Positions 1 to 7,375 of a DNA stretch of 64,000 nt are shown in pieces. Every line of letters starts with the position of its first letter. Within the stretch, counting starts at the first letter, position 1. Under the pieces are notes generated by a model. It was given only the letters and a program-made list of their open reading frames with translations, made no database searches and was not told the origin of the DNA. The position numbers were made by a program, and so were the translations under genes. The DNA lies in contig NZ_CABVQK010000003.1 of NCBI RefSeq assembly GCF_902499335.1, positions 186,001-250,000 of the forward strand, given 5' to 3'. Origin of the DNA: Burkholderia lata (lineage in GTDB: Bacteria; Pseudomonadota; Gammaproteobacteria; Burkholderiales; Burkholderiaceae).

Positions 1-124
1 TCCAGACGGCGTGCATGCCGCCGCGATCGGCGATCTGGCACAGCTCGACCATCTCGTCGTACAGCTGCTTTTGGCTGGTCTGGTCGGAGACGCGCTCCAT
101 GTGAACGAAAAGCGAAAAACGCAT
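1..124 (-). CDS. LLM-class flavin-dependent monooxygenase, N-terminus only
   Basis: Only the first 41 codons are inside the window; the gene runs off the left edge. The start reads MRFSLFVHMERV, and the following helix ends in ELCQIADRGGM. This is the usual beginning of luciferase-like (bacterial luciferase/alkanesulfonate monooxygenase) F420/FMN enzymes, in which the first strand is followed by a helix of the form L..LA..ae..G. A GAAAGG ribosome-binding site lies upstream on the minus strand. The next gene upstream in the same direction is a flavin reductase, 11 nt away, so the two probably form a two-component monooxygenase in which the reductase supplies FMNH2. The substrate cannot be read from the fragment. 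The family call rests on few residues and on context. Confidence 0.65.
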   Translation of the reverse strand, partial: MRFSLFVHMERVSDQTSQKQLYDEMVELCQIADRGGMHAVW

Positions 125-135
125 GATGTGACCTT

Positions 136-1071
136 TCAGGAAAGAAGCGGGCGGACGGTGCCGGTGCTGTGATCGCCGAAGTACAGGCCGTAGCTCTTCA
201 ACTGGCTCTCCTTGCGATAGCGTTCGAGCATGCTGGCCAGCGCGCTGTCCTGGAACGCGTCGGGCTCGATGTCGTCGAGGCTCACGAATTCGCCGGCGAC
301 CGCCGCTTCGTCCGGTGCGCTGCAGAGGAACGAGATGTACTGGTAGTGCGTCTCGGTATTGTTGTAGACCGAATAGATGAAGCTTGCCGATGCGTCCGGC
401 TGGTAGCGCCGGAACAGTTCGGCGAGCGCCTTGTCGGCGCCTTCGTTGCCGATCTCCTTCGTGGGCAGCGCCCACTTGCCGTCGGCCGTCTTCACCATGA
501 GCACCTTGTCGTCGCGCGTGATGATCGCGCTGACGATCACCTTCGGGCCGGCGATGACTTCGGCCGACACCTTCGCCGGCGTGAAATAGCCGCCGCGGTA
601 GTAGCCGAGGCCCGCGTAGCCCGCGGAATGAAACGCCTCGACCTTGCCGATCAGCAGCGCGTGATCGCCCGCATCGATCACCGCGTGCGTCGTGCAGTCG
701 AACCATGCGCTGACGCCGTCGATGAGCGGATTGCGATGGGCGCTCAGTTGCCAGTCGACCTTCGCGAAGCGATCTTCGCTCGGCCGGGCAAACGTGTTGG
801 ACAGGTCCTTTTGCCCCTCCGCGAGAATGTTGATCGCGAAATGGCCCGTGGCGGAAAACGTCTGGTAATTGCTCGACGTCTTCGCGATGCTCACGAGCAG
901 CAGGGCCGGGTCCAGCGACACCGACGAGAACGAATTCGCGGTGAAGCCGAGCGGCTGGTCGTCGTCGCGCGCGGTGGTGACGATCGTCACGCCGGTCATG
1001 AACGCGCCGAACGCGTCGCGCAGCTCCCGGGTGTTGATCGTCGGGGCTTCCTGGCTGGTTGCTTGGCTCAT
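136..1071 (-). CDS. Flavin reductase (RutF/HpaC type) fused to a C-terminal Nudix-like domain
   Basis: A 311-residue protein. Residues about 15-165 are a flavin reductase-like domain (FMN-binding split barrel): start GAFMTGVTIVTT, core GFTANSFSSVSLDP, and the family's FAINIL and GDHALLIG strands. It should reduce FMN with NAD(P)H for the neighbouring luciferase-like monooxygenase. Residues about 175-290 are an extra domain beginning IVSAIITRDDKVLMVKT that resembles a Nudix fold but lacks the REXXEE catalytic box, so hydrolase activity is unlikely. It ends SMLERYRKESQLKSYGLYFG, and the free-standing protein at 3881-4387 carries a closely similar ending. By analogy with C1 of 4-hydroxyphenylacetate hydroxylase, whose extra domain senses substrate, the appended domain may be a ligand sensor (inference). 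GGAAG precedes the ATG by 6 nt. The hydrolase gene upstream ends 1 nt away, so the genes are co-transcribed. Confidence 0.85.
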   Translation of the reverse strand: MSQATSQEAPTINTRELRDAFGAFMTGVTIVTTARDDDQPLGFTANSFSSVSLDPALLLVSIAKTSSNYQTFSATGHFAINILAEGQKDLSNTFARPSEDRFAKVDWQLSAHRNPLIDGVSAWFDCTTHAVIDAGDHALLIGKVEAFHSAGYAGLGYYRGGYFTPAKVSAEVIAGPKVIVSAIITRDDKVLMVKTADGKWALPTKEIGNEGADKALAELFRRYQPDASASFIYSVYNNTETHYQYISFLCSAPDEAAVAGEFVSLDDIEPDAFQDSALASMLERYRKESQLKSYGLYFGDHSTGTVRPLLS

Positions 1072-1072
1072 G

Positions 1073-1891
1073 TCACACTTCCGATTTCAGGGTTTCCGCC
1101 TGTGGCTGGGTCTGCAACCAGGCACGCAGGGCGCGATTGACTTCGTCGGGCGCGGTCAGGTTCACCATGTGGCGCTCGTTCTCGATCACGACGGCCTTTC
1201 CGTCGTGTGCGGCCTGCGCCATCTGCCTGGCCATCTCCGGCGTCGAATTCGGGTCGTCCGACCCGGTGAGCACGAGCGCGGGGCACGCGATCCGGTGCCA
1301 GCCGTCCGCATACACTTCGTCGCCCTTCGCGAACGCCGTGTACGCGGTGGCGTAACCCTCCAGGTCGACGGACTGCAGCCACGACTCGACCTTCTGCGCG
1401 GCGACCTGCTGCGCTTCGTCGGCGTTGAACCAGCGCCGCAACGGCGTTTCCACGTCGATGGTTCCCGAACGCAGTTCCGCGGCGCGTTGCAGCACGGCTT
1501 CGCGAGCCTGCTCGGTGCGGCGGTAGACACCGTTCAGGACGGCCACCCGCTTGACCAGGTCGGGCCGCGTGACGGCCACGCCGGCGGCAATCAGCGAACC
1601 CATCGAGTGGCCGGCCAGGTTCACGGGGCCGGCGTGAAGCGCTTCGATGAACTCGATCGCCCACTGCACGAACTGCTGCAGGTCGGCGTCCGGGGCGAGC
1701 GCATCGCTTTTGCCGTGGCCCGGCATGTCGACCGCGATCACGCGGAATTCGCGCGACAGGTCATCGATCTGCGGATACCACGCGTTCGCCTGCATGCCCA
1801 CGCCGTGAATCAGGACCAGCGGTTCGCCGGCACCTTGCTCGAGAAAGTGGGCGGCGCGCTTATTTGACAGCAGCAGGGTTCTTGACGTCAT
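1073..1891 (-). CDS. Alpha/beta-hydrolase
   Basis: A 272-residue alpha/beta-hydrolase. The oxyanion-hole strand is LVLIHGVGM (residues 26-34), the nucleophile elbow is GHSMG with Ser96, the acid is probably the Asp in LTGSDDPN and the His is in ENERHMVNL near the C-terminus. Length and motifs fit the serine hydrolase group that includes (E)-2-(acetamidomethylene)succinate hydrolase of vitamin B6 breakdown. That enzyme releases succinic semialdehyde after pyridine-ring opening. The gene sits between a two-component monooxygenase and, further along, succinate-semialdehyde dehydrogenase, so a ring-fission-product hydrolase is attractive, but this is inference from context. The start overlaps the upstream gene by 32 nt, and the ribosome-binding site is weak, consistent with translational coupling. 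Confidence 0.83.
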   Translation of the reverse strand: MTSRTLLLSNKRAAHFLEQGAGEPLVLIHGVGMQANAWYPQIDDLSREFRVIAVDMPGHGKSDALAPDADLQQFVQWAIEFIEALHAGPVNLAGHSMGSLIAAGVAVTRPDLVKRVAVLNGVYRRTEQAREAVLQRAAELRSGTIDVETPLRRWFNADEAQQVAAQKVESWLQSVDLEGYATAYTAFAKGDEVYADGWHRIACPALVLTGSDDPNSTPEMARQMAQAAHDGKAVVIENERHMVNLTAPDEVNRALRAWLQTQPQAETLKSEV

Positions 1892-2462
1892 TTCCGAGCT
1901 CTGCGAGATCTTTGTAGCGGTCGCCGATGCGGTGATGCGGACGGCCGGCGGTGGCGGCGCCGATGGCGATGACCAGTTCGTCGGCGGCCGGTGCGTCCGG
2001 AATCGCGAACTGGAGCGTCAGGTAGTGCGAACGGCGGCCTTCGTCGTTCTTGTCCATCATCGGGATCAGCAGCGGCGCATTGGCCGGGCCGCGCGTGTTG
2101 TTGAACGCGAGGTACGACTTCGCGCCGACGGCCGTTCGATAGGTGTTGCCGAAGTGCAGCGTGTGGATCAGCGCGGACGCATGCTCGATCTCGCCGTCGA
2201 GGCCGACGATCGCGCTCTTGCCGAACGCTTCGACGGCTTCGCCCGAACCGGCTTCGTCGAGGATCAGCTTCGTCAGGTGTTCGCTGAGCTGCGGCGCCAG
2301 CGCGCGGATCTCCGGCGACAGGTCCTCGACATATCCGCGGCCTGCCCACGGGTTCTTGATCACGGCGACCGCCCCGATCATCTTCAGCGGCTTGGCCGCG
2401 ACCTTGTCGCCATCGACGTAGACGGTCTCGACATGGAGGACGGATTTCCGAATCAGGCTCAT
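1860..2462 (-). CDS. AA_synth (DUF1185) family protein
   Basis: A 200-residue protein matching the 'amino acid synthesis' family. It has MSLIRKSVLHVETVYVDG at the N-terminus, then a glycine/proline segment NPWAGRGYVEDLSPEI, the GKSAIVGLDGEIEHASAL stretch and the C-terminal HHRIGDRYKDL. The biochemical role of the family is not settled; members recur beside flavin monooxygenases and hydrolases in catabolic clusters. It is the first gene of the leftward operon. An AAGGAAGG ribosome-binding site lies 5 nt before the ATG, and the promoter region upstream (2463-2572) contains two GntR-type operators. The divergent rightward gene is the DUF1330 protein. Confidence 0.82.
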   Translation of the reverse strand: MSLIRKSVLHVETVYVDGDKVAAKPLKMIGAVAVIKNPWAGRGYVEDLSPEIRALAPQLSEHLTKLILDEAGSGEAVEAFGKSAIVGLDGEIEHASALIHTLHFGNTYRTAVGAKSYLAFNNTRGPANAPLLIPMMDKNDEGRRSHYLTLQFAIPDAPAADELVIAIGAATAGRPHHRIGDRYKDLAELGNDVKNPAAVK

Positions 2463-2500
2463 GGCACCTTCCTTTCGTGCGTTGATTGTGGATTTGATTG

Positions 2501-2525
2501 TGGTATACCATGTTACGGCATACCA
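2501..2525. promoter_or_regulatory. Paired GntR-type operators between divergent genes
   Basis: TGGTATACCA at 2501-2510 is a perfect 10-bp palindrome. CGGCATACCA at 2516-2525 is a near copy, 15 bp away centre to centre. They lie in the 110-bp gap between the divergently transcribed AA_synth and DUF1330 genes. Three more copies (TGGCATTCCA, TGGTATTCCA, TGGCATACCA) lie upstream of the GntR gene and of the Nudix-like gene. Placement suggests binding by the GntR regulator at 3005 (inference). Confidence 0.6.
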
Positions 2526-2572
2526 TGAGTGTTAACCCTCGTCCGGAAATTTCTCGAAAGTGGAGGTGGAAA

Positions 2573-2863
2573 ATGACTGCGTACTGGATTGCCCACGTGA
2601 CGGTGCTGGATGCCGCGAAATACAAGGACTACACGGATATCGCGCCGCAGGCGTTCAGGAAGTTCGGTGCCGTTTTCCTGGCGCGCGGAGGCCCGTCGCA
2701 GGTGCTGGAGGGGGAGTCGTTCGAGCGCCACGTCGTGATCCGGTTTGCCGACATGCAAACGGCGCTCGCGTGCTATCACTCGCCCGAGTACCAGGCGGCG
2801 AAATCGAAGCGGGACGGGTATTGCCGCGCGCAGATCGCGATCGTCGAAGGGCTGGAGGGCTGA
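2573..2863 (+). CDS. DUF1330 domain protein
   Basis: A 96-residue ferredoxin-fold (dimeric alpha-beta barrel) protein. It begins MTAYWIAHVTVLDAAKYKDY and carries the DUF1330 signature RGGPSQVLEGESFERH followed by FADMQTALACYHSPEY near the C-terminus. The start at 2573 is preceded by a strong GTGGAGGTGG ribosome-binding site; a longer frame open from 2498 runs through the operators and is unlikely to be coding. Family members are small, often unassigned proteins of catabolic clusters. Here it is the first rightward gene, facing the monooxygenase operon, and is probably induced with it through the shared operators. The exact function is unknown. Confidence 0.83.
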   Translation: MTAYWIAHVTVLDAAKYKDYTDIAPQAFRKFGAVFLARGGPSQVLEGESFERHVVIRFADMQTALACYHSPEYQAAKSKRDGYCRAQIAIVEGLEG

Positions 2864-2936
2864 TCCGCGCACTGACGGCTGGCTGCGGGCCGAGGCCGCG
2901 CGGGATGGAAAGCCTGATGACAGTTAAGTCATAATA

Positions 2937-2946
2937 TGGCATTCCA
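2937..2946. promoter_or_regulatory. Operator copy upstream of the gntR gene
   Basis: TGGCATTCCA, 58 bp before the GntR start, matches the TGGYATWCCA motif found in the neighbouring promoters. It suggests autoregulation. Confidence 0.5.
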
Positions 2947-3004
2947 TGTTTGCGTCGGCCTCCCGGCCGGCGCAGGCCACCAACCTGTTTCCAGAGTGCC
3001 GCCC

Positions 3005-3691
3005 ATGCAAGACCTCAAGATCGACCGCAATGCCAAGACCCTGCGTGAACTGACGCTCGACAAACTGCGCGGTGCGATCGTGCAGGGCTATTTCCGGCCG
3101 GGCGCGCGGCTCGTCGAGCGCACGCTGTGCGACGAGCTCGGCGTGAGCCGCACTGTGGTGCGCGAGGTGTTGCGCCATCTGGAGACCGAAGGGCTCGTCG
3201 AGACCGTGTCGCGGCAAGGCCCGGTCGTCGCGCGGCTCGATCCGGCGCAGGTGGGCGAAATCTACGAATTGCGCGGCCTGCTCGAAGCCAATGCCGCGCG
3301 AGCCTGCGCCGAGGGTGCGACACCCGAGGTCGTGCGGCAGCTGCGCGAGGTCCGCGCGGTGATCGAAGATGCGTTCGAGAAGCGGGAACTGCCGCGCGTG
3401 CTCGAGTACACCGAGCGCTTCTACGAAACGCTGTTCGAAGCAGCCGGGAAGCAGGTGTCGCTGACGGTCGTCAAGACGCTCAACGCGCGTATCAACCGGT
3501 TGCGCGCGCTGACCATCGCGATGCCGGGGCGCGGCGGCGACTCGAATGCCGAAATGAACCGCTTGCTCGACGCGATCGAGCGGCGCGACGGCGACGCGGC
3601 TTCGGCGGCGTCGGCCGCGCACATCAAACGGGTTTCCGAACTGGCATTGGCGGCGCTTGCGGAGCAGAACGAGGCAGTCGCCGACAATTGA
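3005..3691 (+). CDS. GntR-family (FCD subfamily) transcriptional regulator
   Basis: A 228-residue regulator. The winged helix-turn-helix (residues about 10-75) contains RLVERTLCDELGVSRTVVREVL and the wing TEGLVETVSRQGP. The FCD ligand domain (about 85-215) carries the family's EIYELRGLLEANAAR helix and a late His in AAHIKRVSE. An ATG at 2936 would extend the frame but overlaps the operator. The 3005 start (MQDLKIDRNAKTLREL) aligns with the paralogue at 8479 and is preferred, though its ribosome-binding site is weak. The HTH is nearly identical to that of the paralogue (VSRTVVREVLRHLE in both). It probably represses the divergent catabolic genes and itself through the TGGYATWCCA sites, with a pathway intermediate as inducer (inference). 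Confidence 0.9.
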   Translation: MQDLKIDRNAKTLRELTLDKLRGAIVQGYFRPGARLVERTLCDELGVSRTVVREVLRHLETEGLVETVSRQGPVVARLDPAQVGEIYELRGLLEANAARACAEGATPEVVRQLREVRAVIEDAFEKRELPRVLEYTERFYETLFEAAGKQVSLTVVKTLNARINRLRALTIAMPGRGGDSNAEMNRLLDAIERRDGDAASAASAAHIKRVSELALAALAEQNEAVADN

Positions 3692-3734
3692 CGGGATCCC
3701 GCGCGCCGGGTCGGCGCGCGACGTTCGACACGAA

Positions 3735-3770
3735 AGGCCGCCGGCGCAACACGCCGGCGGCCTTTTGTTT
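3735..3770 (+). terminator. Rho-independent terminator after the GntR gene
   Basis: A GC-rich stem (AGGCCGCCGGCG paired with CGCCGGCGGCCTT) with a 5-nt loop is followed by TTTTGTTTT. It lies 43 bp after the GntR stop codon and separates this gene from the next promoter. Confidence 0.8.
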
Positions 3771-3789
3771 TGTCTGCCGATTTGACTCA

Positions 3790-3841
3790 TGGTATTCCAT
3801 AATACGATGCGCATTGTTGTGGGCCATAAGATGGCATACCA
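3790..3841. promoter_or_regulatory. Two operator copies upstream of the Nudix-like gene
   Basis: TGGTATTCCA (3790-3799) and TGGCATACCA (3832-3841) are 42 bp apart, four helical turns, both followed by TAAT. They lie directly upstream of the gene at 3881 and match the operators at 2501, 2516 and 2937. The spacing would suit cooperative or looped binding of the GntR dimer. Confidence 0.57.
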
Positions 3842-3880
3842 TAATCTCATCGGGTAACGCAGCGATCACGGGAGAACGCC

Positions 3881-4387
3881 ATGGCTGAGTCGATGACCGG
3901 ACACACCGCGCAACAGGCATTCGATGCGCACGGCTTGTGTCGTGCGCTCGGCGCGCGTGCCCAGGTGGGCGCGATCCTGGAACATCGCGACGGGCTGGTG
4001 CTCGTCGACACCGCGCAAGGGCTGCGGTTGCCGGCCGGCATCCGGCTCGAACCGGCCAGCAACCCGGCGAGCCTGCGCGGCGTGCTCGCGAAGCTCGGCC
4101 TCAACGCACATCTCGACTTCCTGTTCGCGGTGTTCGAGGCGAGCGACGAGCAAGAGCCGGGCGTACACATCTATTACCGCGGCCGTGTGATACACACCGG
4201 TTCGCCGTGGTTCGACGACAGCATCCGCATCGTGCCGCTCTGGCAGATTCCGTGGGACGACATCGCCGACGCCGCCGTGCGTTCGATGCTCGAGCGCTAT
4301 GTGCGCGAACGCAGGCAGGACGCGTACGGCATCTATGTCGGCGATGCGGAAGCGGGAACGGTGCAGACGCTCGCGCTTGCACATTGA
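3881..4387 (+). CDS. Free-standing Nudix-like protein, paralogous to the flavin reductase tail
   Basis: A 168-residue protein without an intact Nudix box. Residues about 27-165 align with the C-terminal domain of the flavin reductase at 136-1071. Both have a hydrophobic strand (VGAILEHRDGLVLVDT here, IVSAIITRDDKVLMVKT there), a glycine/proline loop and the ending RSMLERYVRERRQDAYGIYVG against ASMLERYRKESQLKSYGLYFG. The absence of REXXEE argues for ligand binding rather than hydrolysis. It is controlled from a promoter with two GntR-type operators and is followed by the importer genes. It could share a ligand with the reductase tail (inference). No function is known to me. Confidence 0.72.
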   Translation: MAESMTGHTAQQAFDAHGLCRALGARAQVGAILEHRDGLVLVDTAQGLRLPAGIRLEPASNPASLRGVLAKLGLNAHLDFLFAVFEASDEQEPGVHIYYRGRVIHTGSPWFDDSIRIVPLWQIPWDDIADAAVRSMLERYVRERRQDAYGIYVGDAEAGTVQTLALAH

Positions 4388-4550
4388 GGACACCTGTCGA
4401 ACCGGAATGCGCAGGCGCCATCGCGGCTCGGCGATGAGCGACAAGATCATGAAGCCGGCGCGATCTGCGTCGCCGGCCTGAATACGCGTGTTCGGATGGC
4501 CGCCGCCCCGGTGGTCGCGACGCGCAACCGTTTCCCCCTGGAGAGAGACC

Positions 4551-5582
4551 ATGAGCAGCAGAAGCCTTACACGTTTCGCCCCGATGGCCATGCTTTGCGC
4601 GGCGACGCTGGTTGCGGCGCCGGCGCCGGCCGCGGAGCAGATCGTGTTCACGAGTTGGGGCGGCACGACGCAATCGTCGCAGCAGAAGGACTGGGCGCAG
4701 CCGTTCACGCAGGCGAGCGGCATCAACGTGCTGATGGACGGGCCGACCGACTACGGCAAGCTCAAGGCGATGGTCGACAGCGGCAACGTCAACTGGGACG
4801 TGGTGGACGTGGAGGGCGACTTCGCTTACGCAGCCGCGCAGGCCGGCCTCGTCGAGCCGATCGATTACTCGGTGGTGAAGAAGGACGACCTCGACCCGCG
4901 CTTCTCGACGACCCATGCGGTGGGAAGCTTCTACTACTCGTTCGTGCTGGGCTTCAACAAGTCGAGCTTCAAGGGTGCGCAACCGCAGTCGTGGGCCGAT
5001 CTGTTCGATACGAAGAAATTCCCGGGCAAGCGGACGCTCTACAAGTGGTCGGCGCCCGGCGTGCTCGAAATCGCGCTGCTGGCCGACGGCGTGCCGGCGA
5101 ACAAGCTCTATCCGCTCGACCTCGACCGGGCCTTCCGGAAGCTCGACACGATCAAGAGCAACATCGTGTGGTGGAGCGGCGGCGCGCAATCGCAGCAGCT
5201 GCTCGCGTCGGGCGAGGCGCCGATGGGCATGTTCTGGAACGGGCGCCTGCATGCGCTCGCGCAGACCGGCGTGCCGGTCGGCATTTCGTGGAACCAGAAC
5301 CTGACGGCCGCCGACATGCTCGTGATTCCCAAGGGCGCGAAGCACAAGGCCGAGGCGATGAAGTTCCTCGCGGCGGCGACCAGCGCGCAGGCACAGGCGA
5401 AGTTCGCGGCCGATACGGGTTACGCGCCGATCAACGTGAAGTCGGCGGCGCAGATGCCCGCCGCAGTGGCGAAGACATTGCCGGATCAGTACAAGGATTC
5501 GCAGATCAACCTGGACATGAAGTACTGGGCCGACCATCGCGATGCGATTGCGAAGCGCTGGTATGCGTGGCAATCGAAGTAG
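4551..5582 (+). CDS. ABC transporter substrate-binding protein, PotD-like
   Basis: A 343-residue periplasmic binding protein. It has a signal peptide (MSSRSLTRFAPMAMLCAATL, cut near APAAEQ), then the polyamine/iron-type opening EQIVFTSWGGTTQ, the NWDVVDVEGD loop and a C-terminal YWADHRDAIAKRWYAW segment. The start at 4551 follows CTGGAGAGAG and gives a clean signal peptide; upstream codons in the frame do not. It belongs to the spermidine/putrescine-binding superfamily that also transports other cationic or aromatic nitrogen compounds. It is the first gene of a four-gene importer set. Given the catabolic context, the ligand may be the N-heterocyclic substrate of the cluster (inference). Confidence 0.9.
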   Translation: MSSRSLTRFAPMAMLCAATLVAAPAPAAEQIVFTSWGGTTQSSQQKDWAQPFTQASGINVLMDGPTDYGKLKAMVDSGNVNWDVVDVEGDFAYAAAQAGLVEPIDYSVVKKDDLDPRFSTTHAVGSFYYSFVLGFNKSSFKGAQPQSWADLFDTKKFPGKRTLYKWSAPGVLEIALLADGVPANKLYPLDLDRAFRKLDTIKSNIVWWSGGAQSQQLLASGEAPMGMFWNGRLHALAQTGVPVGISWNQNLTAADMLVIPKGAKHKAEAMKFLAAATSAQAQAKFAADTGYAPINVKSAAQMPAAVAKTLPDQYKDSQINLDMKYWADHRDAIAKRWYAWQSK

Positions 5583-5592
5583 CACGACTCGA

Positions 5593-5609
5593 CGTCAATA
5601 CGATTGACG
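5593..5609 (+). other. Short hairpin between binding-protein and permease genes
   Basis: CGTCAAT, ACG loop, ATTGACG: a perfect 7-bp stem 10 nt after the binding-protein stop. Stem-loops here commonly protect the binding-protein transcript and lower downstream expression; it lacks a U-tract, so it is not a full terminator. Confidence 0.4.
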
Positions 5610-5678
5610 CAGGCATGCCCCGACCCGGCCGTGACACGGGCGGTGCATGACTGAAACAGGAGAGATGCAGGAGACACC

Positions 5679-6563
5679 ATGCCCAATGTTCTGAGTTCCG
5701 TCGCTCATCCGCCGGCGAAGGCCGCGCGCCGGCGGCCCGACTGGCGCAACATCCGCTTGCTGATCCCGGCGATGTTGCTGCTCGCGATTTTCTTCCTGCT
5801 GCCGGTGCTGTCGCTGCTGTTGCGCAGCGTGCTCGAGCCGGCGCCCGGCTTGCAGAACTATGTGCAGCTGCTCGGCTCGACCACCTATCTGCGCGTGTTC
5901 GGCAACACGTTCCTGGTTGCGACCGTCGTGACGGTGGTGACCGTCGCGATCGGCTTTCCGACCGCATGGCTGCTTGCGATCGCGCCCAGGAAGCTGAGTT
6001 CGGTGCTGTTCTCGATCCTGCTGCTGTCGATGTGGACCAACCTGCTCGCGCGGACGTTCGCGTGGATGGTCCTGCTGCAGGCGACCGGCCCGATCAACCG
6101 GATGCTGATGGCGCTCGGCCTCATCAGCGAGCCGCTGGCGCTGGTGAACAACCTGGTCGGCGTGACGATCGGCATGACCTACATCATGCTGCCGTTCCTC
6201 GTGATGCCGCTGCACGCGACGCTGCGCAGCATCGACCCGTCCACGCTGCGCGCCGCGGCGGTCTGCGGGGCGAGCCGCTGGCAGGCGTTCTGGCGCATCC
6301 TCGTCCCGCTCGCGATGCCCGGCATCGCGTCGGGTGCGTTGATGGTGTTCGTGATGGCGCTCGGCTACTTCGTGACGCCGGCGCTGCTCGGTGGCGCGCA
6401 ATACATGATGCTGGCGGAACTGATCGCGCAGCTCGTTCAACAGTTGCTGAACTGGGGGCTCGCCGGCGCCGCGGCACTGGTGCTGCTCGCGGTGACGCTT
6501 TCGCTCTATGCGCTTCAGCTGCGCTTCACGGGCGCCGCGCGCAACGGTATGGGAGGGCGCTGA
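5679..6563 (+). CDS. ABC transporter permease, PotB-like
   Basis: A 294-residue inner-membrane permease with six predicted membrane segments. The first is IRLLIPAMLLLAIFFLLPVL. The EAA coupling loop is visible as AAAVCGASRWQAFWRILVPLAMPG, with the conserved Gly and the following hydrophobic helix, and contacts the ATPase. GGAGACACC precedes the ATG. The next permease begins 1 nt after its stop codon, so the two halves of the channel are made together. It belongs to the spermidine/putrescine-type importer with the genes at 4551, 6565 and 7376. Confidence 0.9.
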   Translation: MPNVLSSVAHPPAKAARRRPDWRNIRLLIPAMLLLAIFFLLPVLSLLLRSVLEPAPGLQNYVQLLGSTTYLRVFGNTFLVATVVTVVTVAIGFPTAWLLAIAPRKLSSVLFSILLLSMWTNLLARTFAWMVLLQATGPINRMLMALGLISEPLALVNNLVGVTIGMTYIMLPFLVMPLHATLRSIDPSTLRAAAVCGASRWQAFWRILVPLAMPGIASGALMVFVMALGYFVTPALLGGAQYMMLAELIAQLVQQLLNWGLAGAAALVLLAVTLSLYALQLRFTGAARNGMGGR

Positions 6564-6564
6564 C

Positions 6565-7359
6565 ATGTTGCTGGATTTCGACCGTCTGGGTGCAGTGCGC
6601 TGGCTGTTGCTGTCGATCGGCGGCGCGGTTGCCCTGTTTCTTCTGCTTCCGATCCTGTTCATCGTCGCGCTGTCGTTCGGCGATTCGCAGTGGCTGATCT
6701 TCCCGCCTCCGGGCTGGACGCTGGACTGGTACCGCCAGTTGTTCACCGACGCCGGCTGGCTCGATTCGCTGATGACGAGTGCCAAGCTCGCCGTCATCGT
6801 GACCGTGCTGTCGGTACTGATCGGCTTTCTCGCATCGCTCGCGCTGGTGCGCGGCAAGTTTCGCGGCCGCGCCGCCGTGCAGGCGTTCTTCCTCACGCCG
6901 ATGGTGCTGCCGGTGGTCGTGCTGGCCGTGGCGCTCTATGCGTTCGTCCTGCGCGTCGGCCTGGACGGCACGATGACGGGCTTCGTGATCGGCCACCTGA
7001 TCATCGCGTTGCCGTTCTCGATCATTTCGATCAGCAACTCGCTCGCGAGCTTCGACACCGCGCTCGAAGACGCCGCGTTGATCTGCGGCGCGTCGCCGCT
7101 CGAGGTCAAGCTGCGCGTCACGATACCGGCGATCCGGCTGGGCCTGTTCGCGGCCGCGATCTTCTCGTTCCTCGCGTCATGGGACGAAGTGGTGGTGTCG
7201 ATCTTCATGTCGAGCCCGACGTTGCAGACGCTGCCCGTACGCATCTGGGCGACGCTGCGCCAGGACCTGACGCCCGTGGTCGCAGCAGCCTCTTCGTTGC
7301 TGGTCGGCCTGACGACTGTATTGATGTTGGCGGGCGCGCTGCTGCGCCGCGCTCGATAA
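6565..7359 (+). CDS. ABC transporter permease, PotC-like
   Basis: A 264-residue permease, partner of the preceding one. It opens with a membrane helix (WLLLSIGGAVALFLLLPILF). The EAA loop is DAALICGASPLEVKLRVTIPA, and the final helix is LLVGLTTVLMLAGALL. The start at 6565 lies 1 nt after the upstream stop, with GGGAGG as ribosome-binding site inside the preceding gene. A longer frame from 6508 overlaps PotB and has no signal. The length fits PotC-type subunits. Confidence 0.9.
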   Translation: MLLDFDRLGAVRWLLLSIGGAVALFLLLPILFIVALSFGDSQWLIFPPPGWTLDWYRQLFTDAGWLDSLMTSAKLAVIVTVLSVLIGFLASLALVRGKFRGRAAVQAFFLTPMVLPVVVLAVALYAFVLRVGLDGTMTGFVIGHLIIALPFSIISISNSLASFDTALEDAALICGASPLEVKLRVTIPAIRLGLFAAAIFSFLASWDEVVVSIFMSSPTLQTLPVRIWATLRQDLTPVVAAASSLLVGLTTVLMLAGALLRRAR

Positions 7360-7375
7360 ATGAGGTAACCGAGCC

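Noticed and set aside
2936-3004. Upstream ATG of the first GntR gene
   Set aside because: It lies within the operator copy, and the paralogue at 8479 begins at the position equivalent to 3005.
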